A DNA stretch of 5,710 nucleotides from Cytophagales bacterium (GTDB lineage Bacteria > Bacteroidota > Bacteroidia > Cytophagales > ES-bin-26), in assembly GCA_014379925.1 (NCBI GenBank), contig JACMKY010000396.1, positions 1 to 5,710 of the forward strand, given 5' to 3'. Below, piece by piece: positions 1 through 4,603 of this stretch. The notes under the pieces are model-generated. The model saw only the letters and a program-made list of their open reading frames with translations, did no database searches and was not told the origin of the DNA. The number at the start of each line of letters is the position of its first letter. Position 1 is the stretch's first letter. Both the position numbers and the translations under genes were made by a program.

Positions 1-28
1 GAGTTTATGAGTTTATGAGTTTATGAGT
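1..28. repeat. 8-bp tandem repeat (GAGTTTAT), cut by window edge
   Basis: Three perfect copies of GAGTTTAT (1-8, 9-16, 17-24) and a half copy (GAGT, 25-28). The array touches the first base of the window, so its true length is unknown. It is non-coding as far as can be seen, with no relation to the 7-bp array at 171-221 other than being a second simple repeat in the same thrA-downstream spacer. Confidence 0.85.
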
Positions 29-45
29 GGTCGTTTTTAGCCATT

Positions 46-73
46 CGTTATCAGGGACCAGGCCCTGATAACG
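46..73. terminator. Perfect 11-bp stem-loop, possible bidirectional terminator
   Basis: CGTTATCAGGG (46-56) and CCCTGATAACG (63-73) are perfect reverse complements around a 6-nt loop (ACCAGG). The stem is strong and symmetric. Neither strand has a proper U tract after it: the minus strand continues AATGGCTAAAAACG and the plus strand GATGATTGCACG. It may end thrA transcription with other factors, protect an RNA 3' end, or be a dispersed palindromic repeat. The structure is certain; its role is not. Confidence 0.5.
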
Positions 74-139
74 GATGATTGCACGGGCTTCCCTGGAAAA
101 CTTTCAACCAGGTCCTTCCTCCGTCAGGATGACAGGGCG

Positions 140-164
140 GGACGATGCCGAAACGGAACCGTCC
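140..164 (-). terminator. Imperfect stem-loop downstream of thrA
   Basis: On the minus strand GGACGGTTCCG / TTT / CGGCATCGTCC can form ten pairs, one of them G-U, around one T-C mismatch and a 3-nt loop. It lies 66 nt after the thrA stop. The following transcript sequence (CGCCCTGTCATCC) has no U run, so it is not a standard intrinsic terminator. It may be a 3'-end stabilising or factor-dependent stop structure. Confidence 0.35.
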
Positions 165-170
165 AATCCA

Positions 171-221
171 TAACCTGTAACCTGTCAACGTGTAACCTGT
201 AACCTGTAACCTGTCAACCTG
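171..221. repeat. 7-bp tandem repeat array (TAACCTG) just after thrA
   Basis: Seven consecutive units: TAACCTG (171-177), TAACCTG (178-184), TCAACGTG (185-192), TAACCTG (193-199, 200-206, 207-213) and TCAACCTG (214-221). It begins 10 nt after the thrA stop codon, in non-coding sequence. Five units are identical and two are 8-bp variants in a TCAAC form. No gene or protein site is evident. It looks like an intergenic microsatellite, so copy number may vary between strains. Confidence 0.9.
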
Positions 222-230
222 CACTCCCCC

Positions 231-2735
231 TCACGCGAAATACGTGCTGATGCTGATCAGGTCGGCGAAGACGCCGGTGGCGGTGACTTCCGCGCCCGCG
301 CCGGGACCTTTCACGACCAGTGGCCTTTCCCGGTAGCGTTCGGTGGTGAAGGAGATGATGTTGTCGCTGCCGGAGAGGAAGAAGAACGGGTGCTGCTGGT
401 CGACGGCGTGGAGCTGCACCACCGCCTTGCCGTCTTCCAGGGAGGCGATGAAGCGGAGCACCTTGCCCTGCGCTTCGGCTTCGACCAGCATCCGGTCGAA
501 GACGGCGTCGGATTTTTCCAGTTCGTCGAAGAAATCGGCAATGGTGTTGGCTTTCAAGCAGTTGTCGGGCAGGATCTGTTGCACCTGCACGTCGGAGAGT
601 TCGAGCGGCAGGCCCACCTCGCGGGCCAGGATCAGGATCTTGCGGGCCACGTCGGTGCCGCTCAGGTCGTCGCGGGGGTCGGGTTCGGTGTAGCCCTTTT
701 CCTTGGCCAGCCTCACCACGTCCACGAAGCGTTTTCCCCGCTGGAAGGTGTTGAAGATGAACGACAAGGTGCCGGAGAGGATGGCTTCGATCTTCAGAAA
801 AGTGTCGCCGCTGTTGATCAGACCCTGCAGCGTGTTGATGACGGGCAGCCCGGCCCCCACGTTGGTCTCGTAGAGAAACTTGACGCCGTGCCGGAGGGCC
901 GCTTTCCGCAACCGCAGGTATTCCGGATAGCCCGACGAGTTGGCGATCTTGTTGGGGGTGACGATGGAGATGCTGGCGTCGAGGATGGCCTGGTAGTGGT
1001 GCGGCACTTCCTGGCTCGAGGTGCAATCCACGAACACGCTGTTGGGCAGGTTGTTGGCTTTCATCCGTTCGAGGAAGCCGGGCAGGCTGGTTTTCTGCTC
1101 GGAAGCCATCAGGTCCTCTTTCCAACTGGTAAGTCCGAATCCCGCCGGGTTGAACTGCATCTTGCGGCTGTTGGCCAGCCCAACCACGTTGATCCGGATG
1201 GCTTTCTCGCTCTGTAAATATTGTCGTTGCGCGTGGATCTGCCGCAGCAGCGTGCCACCGATCAGGCCCGTGCCCACGATGAAGAGGTTGAGCGTTCGCA
1301 CGTTGGAAAGGAAGAACGCTTCGTGCACGGCCCGCAACGCCTTCGACAGGTCGCTCTGGTTGATGACCACCGAGATGTTGAGTTCCGAGGAGCCCTGCGC
1401 GGTGGCCACCACGTTGATGCCATTTTTGCCCAGCGACGTGAAGAGTTTGCCGGCAATGCCGGCGGTTTTTTTCATGTTTTCCCCCACGATGGCCAGGATG
1501 GACAAGTCCCCTTCGATGAGCACCTGGTCGATCTTCCGGGCGCCGATCTCCGCTTCGAATTCGCCCTCTACCAGTCGTTTTACCTCGTCGGCGTATTTGG
1601 GGTCGATGGCAAAGCAGATGGAATGTTCCGAGGAAGCCTGCGAAATCAGGATGACACTGATCCGGTGGGTGGCCAGTACCGTGAATAGCCGCGCCGACAC
1701 GCCCGCTACGCCAACCATGCCACTGCCCTGCACGTTGACCAACGCAATGGACTCGATGGATGAAATGCCGGTGATGCTGAAGCCGTTGCGCTGCCCCCGC
1801 TGGCTGATCAGCGTTCCCCCGAACGACGGATCGAAGCTGTTGAGGATGCGGATCGGAATGCCGGTGCTGAAGGCGGGTTGCAGACTGGGCGGATGAATCA
1901 CCTTCGCCCCGAAGTGCGACATTTCCATCGCCTCCACGTAGGAAAGGGTAGGCAGGGTGAAGGCGTCGGGTACTTTGCGGGGGTCGGCGGTCATGATGCC
2001 GTCCACGTCGGTCCAGATCTCAATTTCCTCCGCTCCCAGCGCCGCCCCGAAAATGGAACCCGTGTAGTCCGAGCCACCCCGGCCCAGCGTGGTCGTCTCG
2101 CCCTGGTCGGTGGAGGCGATGAAGCCGGTGATGAGCACCAGCCCCCGGTTTTCCCGGAAGTAGTCGCGGATGTTGCGGTTGGTCCGCTCGAAGTCCACGC
2201 GGGCGGTGCCGAAGTTGGCGTCCGTCTTGATCAGCTCGCGGGCATCGCAGTACACGGCGTCCGCTCGGTTACGCGCCGGGTGGCCGTCCGGCGGACGGTC
2301 CGTCGCTACCGGACCGCCCAGGCGGATGCATTCGTAGAGGAGGCGGGTGGAGAGCCGTTCGCCGAAGCTCATAACCAGGTCCAACGTGCGGGGCGAGAGT
2401 TCGCGGATGAGAAAAACCCCGCGCAGGAGGTCTTCCAGTTCATTGAACAGGCTTCGGATGCCGGCGAACACGCTGCTCTGGGCTTTCACCTCGATCAGCG
2501 TCCGGACGACGGCAAAGTGCTTTTCTTCCACCCCGCTGACGAGCGAAAGGTAGCTCTCGTCGCCGCCCGCCGCGCGGTGACCGCTTTCGATCAGTTGGTT
2601 GGTTACGCCGCCCATTGCTGAGAATACCACCGCGATTTCCTGGCCGGCTGCTCGTTTTCTGGATAAAATGTCGATGACCCGCCGGATGTTTTCGGCGGAG
2701 CCTACCGAGGTGCCCCCGAATTTGAGTACTTTCAT
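231..2735 (-). CDS. thrA: Bifunctional aspartokinase I / homoserine dehydrogenase I
   Basis: An 834-aa cytoplasmic enzyme that phosphorylates aspartate and reduces aspartate semialdehyde to homoserine (threonine/methionine branch). Visible N to C: aspartokinase domain (about 1-310) with KFGGTS at 5-10, FGERLST at 124-130, GRGGSDYTG at 218-226, WTDVDG at 241-246 and FGAKVIHP at 275-282; two ACT-type regulatory domains (about 320-475); then homoserine dehydrogenase with the nucleotide-binding GTGLIGG at 488-494, VDCTSSQ at 569-575, TPNK at 593-596, YETNVGAGLP at 622-631 and GYTEPDPRDDLSGTDVARK at 681-699. E684, D695 and K699 keep the spacing of the catalytic Glu/Asp/Lys of yeast homoserine dehydrogenase. 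The ATG at 2735 is chosen because MKVLKFGGTS is the canonical N-terminus; the frame stays open upstream but has no ATG. Threonine feedback through the ACT domains is expected from the family. Oddity: about 19 extra residues at 142-160. No thrB follows within the window. Confidence 0.97.
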   Translation of the reverse strand: MKVLKFGGTSVGSAENIRRVIDILSRKRAAGQEIAVVFSAMGGVTNQLIESGHRAAGGDESYLSLVSGVEEKHFAVVRTLIEVKAQSSVFAGIRSLFNELEDLLRGVFLIRELSPRTLDLVMSFGERLSTRLLYECIRLGGPVATDRPPDGHPARNRADAVYCDARELIKTDANFGTARVDFERTNRNIRDYFRENRGLVLITGFIASTDQGETTTLGRGGSDYTGSIFGAALGAEEIEIWTDVDGIMTADPRKVPDAFTLPTLSYVEAMEMSHFGAKVIHPPSLQPAFSTGIPIRILNSFDPSFGGTLISQRGQRNGFSITGISSIESIALVNVQGSGMVGVAGVSARLFTVLATHRISVILISQASSEHSICFAIDPKYADEVKRLVEGEFEAEIGARKIDQVLIEGDLSILAIVGENMKKTAGIAGKLFTSLGKNGINVVATAQGSSELNISVVINQSDLSKALRAVHEAFFLSNVRTLNLFIVGTGLIGGTLLRQIHAQRQYLQSEKAIRINVVGLANSRKMQFNPAGFGLTSWKEDLMASEQKTSLPGFLERMKANNLPNSVFVDCTSSQEVPHHYQAILDASISIVTPNKIANSSGYPEYLRLRKAALRHGVKFLYETNVGAGLPVINTLQGLINSGDTFLKIEAILSGTLSFIFNTFQRGKRFVDVVRLAKEKGYTEPDPRDDLSGTDVARKILILAREVGLPLELSDVQVQQILPDNCLKANTIADFFDELEKSDAVFDRMLVEAEAQGKVLRFIASLEDGKAVVQLHAVDQQHPFFFLSGSDNIISFTTERYRERPLVVKGPGAGAEVTATGVFADLISISTYFA
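2256..2318 (-). other. Palindromic in-frame insertion inside the ThrA aspartokinase domain
   Basis: Between IRLGG and YCDARELIKTD, ThrA residues 142-160 are Pro-, Arg- and Asp-rich, where from memory relatives have only a few residues. Without them the protein would be about 815 aa, the usual ThrA length. The DNA here is highly self-complementary: CCGTCCG (2284-2290) faces CGGACGG (2292-2298), and GGTCCG (2297-2302) faces CGGACC (2310-2315). The two ends of the segment, GGCGTCCG (2256-2263) and CGGACCGCC (2310-2318), are imperfect inverted repeats. The length is a multiple of three and the frame is kept, so the gene is probably functional, with the extra loop on the surface. That it is an insertion is inferred from family memory, not from an alignment. 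Confidence 0.6.
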
Positions 2736-2752
2736 GCTGAAGAACGAGAAAA

Positions 2753-2829
2753 CACCCGTCGCGGCCCGGGGTCCCGTAATCGGTCCGGCAATGGATTCCG
2801 TAATCGGTCCTGTAATCGGCCGACGGGTG
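2753..2829 (-). terminator. Possible attenuator terminator stem in the thrA leader
   Basis: A perfect 9-bp inverted repeat, CACCCGTCG (2829-2821) with CGACGGGTG (2761-2753), is extended outward by two possible G-U pairs. On the transcript it is followed directly by TTTTCTCGTTCTTC (2752-2739). The 59-nt spacer is long for an intrinsic terminator, but it can fold internally because it consists of CCG-ATTA-CGG-type repeats. The thrA ATG lies only 17 nt beyond the stem, so the stem could instead act on translation initiation. Confidence 0.4.
2771..2818 (-). repeat. Four-copy 12-bp tandem repeat in the thrA leader
   Basis: Four consecutive 12-bp units are seen on the plus strand: GTCCCGTAATCG (2771-2782), GTCCGGCAATGG (2783-2794), ATTCCGTAATCG (2795-2806) and GTCCTGTAATCG (2807-2818). 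Two 13-bp stretches, CCGTAATCGGTCC at 2774-2786 and 2798-2810, are identical. The period is a multiple of three and the units align with codons of the thrA frame, encoding four variants of Pro-Ile-Thr-Gly (PITG, PITE, SIAG, PITG in transcript order). The next 12 bp (2819-2830) no longer match well. The divergence between units suggests an old duplication rather than a recent slippage product. Confidence 0.85.
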
Positions 2830-2902
2830 CCAAACGCGCCGATGAACCGTCCGGTTGCGGGACCAAGGCTTCCAAGGAGTTTCGGGTGAATTATTAAGCG
2901 GC

Positions 2903-2910
2903 CAAAGATA
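2903..2910 (-). promoter_or_regulatory. thrA promoter, Bacteroidota -7 element TATCTTTG
   Basis: TATCTTTG on the minus strand matches the Bacteroidota housekeeping sigma consensus TAnnTTTG exactly. It lies about 170 nt upstream of the thrA ATG and after the S41 stop codon, placing the transcript start near 2896. No good TTG box is found at the expected distance of about 19-21 nt upstream. The nearest TTG (in TATTTGG, near 2943) is about 32 nt away, so the -33 element is weak or absent. This supports transcribing thrA separately from the genes upstream. Confidence 0.6.
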
Positions 2911-3005
2911 GAGAATTGACGAAGAACGGCGAGGAATTGCGCCAAATACGTTTGGGATACCGGGGGGGACCGCTGATCGGACGGAGGTTGACCGTTGGCC
3001 AGATG

Positions 3006-3036
3006 AGAAAATATGGATCCGCCGTAGTTCGGCGAA
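3006..3036 (-). terminator. Weak intrinsic terminator after the S41 gene
   Basis: Four nt after the S41 stop codon, a stem of CGCCG / loop AACTA / CGGCG (3034-3020) extends to seven pairs including one G-U. It is followed by GATCCATATTTTCTC on the transcript. The U tract is interrupted and starts several nt after the stem, so termination may be partial. Between this site and the thrA promoter (about 2911-3005) I see nothing else recognisable beyond a run of seven G at 2961-2967. Confidence 0.4.
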
Positions 3037-3040
3037 TGCG

Positions 3041-4558
3041 CTACTTGCCTTGCTCCCGAATCAGCTTCTTGACAAAATCTAACTGATCATCGGTGTTCTT
3101 CAGCAAGTTATCGAGCGTGAATGATACCGTATGGTTTGGCATCGTGCCACGGCCCTTTTGGTGAGGTTCACCAACGGCATTGTCGTAATAAACCAGCGGT
3201 GTGGTCACCTCGATCCCGGAATGAGGCAGCTTGAGATTAATGAAGCTGCCACCATTGCCGCCTTCGTAGGCTCCGCCCGATTCTTCGCCGACCAATACAC
3301 CTACCCGGTTGGCGTGGGCAACCGCCAGAAACTCGGAGGTAGTCGAGCCACTGTGGCCATTCATCAGAATGTACACCTGTCCCCTGAACCGGTTGGGTTT
3401 GGGGAATTGTGGTCTTAACTCCCGGCTGTCGTCGTCTTCCTTCTCGGTAAACGTACCGTCCTTCTCCGGGATAAGCTGCTGTTTGACTGTCTTCAAAATG
3501 GCCGCCGGAAGGTCCGAAAACTGCAGGAATTCAGAACTGTCTGTAACGGTATGAAGGCGGGTATAGTAGCGAACGGCCGAATCTGATTTCATCAGGTACG
3601 TGAACAATTCTACACCCTGAATGTCCCAGCCGCCGGAGTTATTCCGGACGTCGAGGATGAGGTGCTGCGTTTGTTTCTTGGCCATCTTGGCCAGACTCTC
3701 ATCCATGAAACCCCGGAACCGGGCGGCGGCCTGTTCGGCGTCAGAAGCGCCTTCTCCCGAGAAGCTATCCAGCCGCAGGTAAGCCGTTCGGGCCACGTCG
3801 TCCAGAAACGACAGCCGCCAGGTTTTTTTTGGTCGTTTCTTATCGTACCAGGCCAGCATCTGCTTATTGACGGGATTTTTCACTAAAGCCTTCGCCGACT
3901 CGGCGTAGGGTTGGCCCGGTACGTTAACCTGTACGGTGTCGCCCCGCAGGTTCCTCAATGTAAGCTGATACGTATCCGGCCGGTCGATGAACCAATAGTA
4001 AAACGCGGGAAATAAGTGCAATCGCAGGGCTGCATCTTTGGCAGTCTGGATATAGCCATCGTCCCAATGGTACCGGTACAGCGTCTGCCGGATCTGCGCC
4101 ATGCTTTGTCCGTTGATGCTCAAAAACTCAAAGCCGGGTTCTACTGTTTGGTCGTTGGTGCCATTGAACCAAACGTAGGACCGATTTTGGATCTGGATCA
4201 TGAGGAGCGGCAACGCTTTCCAATTGCTCAGGTATTGCTTCTGCCACTCTTTGGTTGGAACCGCGTGGGTGTGGGCACAACGAACGTCAGCGATGAGCGC
4301 GGCTATGCTACGAAAAAAATCATAGAAGGGCAACGGTCGGTCCAATGTAGCGGCCAGGCTGTCCAGTTTGGCTTGCATAATCACTTTGGGCGTGTAGCGA
4401 TACAGACCCGGGTGCGTTTCTTCCAGCAACCGACGCAGGTATCGGAAGTCGGCTTGCATATCGGCGGGTTGGAGGAATTTGGTTTGCAGGGTATCCGTTC
4501 CCGGCTGGGCATTGCCCAAAAGAGAAGCCAACAGCAGTAGGCAAAGGAGGGTTTTCAT
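3041..4558 (-). CDS. Secreted S41-family serine peptidase
   Basis: A 505-aa predicted exported peptidase of the C-terminal-processing/tricorn-like S41 family; substrate unknown. Residues 1-18 form a signal peptide (MKTLLCLLLLASLLGNA, likely cut before Q19). Next come an N-terminal helical domain with DFRYLRRLLEETHPGLYRYT at 37-56, CAHTH at 94-98 (position of the family's DGHT motif), a PDZ-like segment around 140-163 (EPGFEFLSINGQS), and the S41 core: LILDVRNNSGG at 300-310, NGHSGSTTSEF at 400-410, GEESGGAYEGGNGG at 424-437 and the C-terminal GRGTMPNHTV from 469. The nucleophile is probably a Ser in GSTTSE. The Lys of the CtpA/Tsp Ser-Lys pair is not seen, so a tricorn-like charge relay is more likely. 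The ATG at 4558 is preferred over an in-frame ATG at 4600 because it puts the signal peptide at the N-terminus and has an A-rich upstream region (ACAAAAACGGCTACC). It lies 45 nt after the AraC-family stop, suggesting one transcript. Confidence 0.9.
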   Translation of the reverse strand: MKTLLCLLLLASLLGNAQPGTDTLQTKFLQPADMQADFRYLRRLLEETHPGLYRYTPKVIMQAKLDSLAATLDRPLPFYDFFRSIAALIADVRCAHTHAVPTKEWQKQYLSNWKALPLLMIQIQNRSYVWFNGTNDQTVEPGFEFLSINGQSMAQIRQTLYRYHWDDGYIQTAKDAALRLHLFPAFYYWFIDRPDTYQLTLRNLRGDTVQVNVPGQPYAESAKALVKNPVNKQMLAWYDKKRPKKTWRLSFLDDVARTAYLRLDSFSGEGASDAEQAAARFRGFMDESLAKMAKKQTQHLILDVRNNSGGWDIQGVELFTYLMKSDSAVRYYTRLHTVTDSSEFLQFSDLPAAILKTVKQQLIPEKDGTFTEKEDDDSRELRPQFPKPNRFRGQVYILMNGHSGSTTSEFLAVAHANRVGVLVGEESGGAYEGGNGGSFINLKLPHSGIEVTTPLVYYDNAVGEPHQKGRGTMPNHTVSFTLDNLLKNTDDQLDFVKKLIREQGK

Positions 4559-4603
4559 GGTAGCCGTTTTTGTCCCGAAGTAGGCTCGGAACGGCGTCAT
4601 TGT

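Larger units (their letters stand above)
2736..2896 (-). promoter_or_regulatory. thrA leader, candidate threonine/isoleucine attenuator
   Basis: The untranslated leader between the inferred transcript start and the thrA ATG is about 160 nt and rich in self-complementary segments. In transcript order it contains GGTCCCG (2864-2858), CACCCGTCG (2829-2821), the 12-bp repeat block (2818-2771), CGGGACC (2776-2770), CGACGGGTG (2761-2753) and a pyrimidine-rich tract starting TTTT (2752-2736). Segment 1 can pair with segment 4, or segment 2 with segment 5. These pairings cross, so they are alternatives, as in an antiterminator/terminator switch. The repeat block reads PITGPITESIAGPITG in the thrA frame, and Ile and Thr are the amino acids sensed by the enterobacterial thr leader. 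Against a classical leader peptide: no in-frame ATG, GTG or TTG precedes the block within the leader, and no stop separates it from thrA. A protein- or ligand-bound leader is an alternative. Confidence 0.45.

Noticed and set aside
171..221. CRISPR array
   Set aside because: The units are 7-8 bp with no spacers; this is a simple tandem repeat.
390..2621. Long plus-strand open frames opposite thrA (390-1217, 1021-1896, 1878-2621)
   Set aside because: They are antisense shadows of a GC-rich gene with strong protein-family evidence, overlap each other, and show no recognisable domain.
2732..2875. Short leader ORF from TTG at 2875, with its TGA overlapping the thrA ATG (ATGA)
   Set aside because: The stop/start overlap is attractive for translational coupling, but it needs a TTG start and encodes an Arg/Pro-rich peptide (about 47 aa) without Thr or Ile; no support beyond being open.
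2736..2945. Extended thrA start 70 codons upstream (TTG at 2945)
   Set aside because: It would begin upstream of the TATCTTTG promoter, uses a rare start codon, and adds a low-complexity segment before the canonical MKVLKFGGTS N-terminus.
4559..4600. Upstream ATG at 4600 for the S41 peptidase
   Set aside because: It would place 14 residues (MTPFRAYFGTKTAT) before a textbook signal peptide; the ATG at 4558 fits export better.
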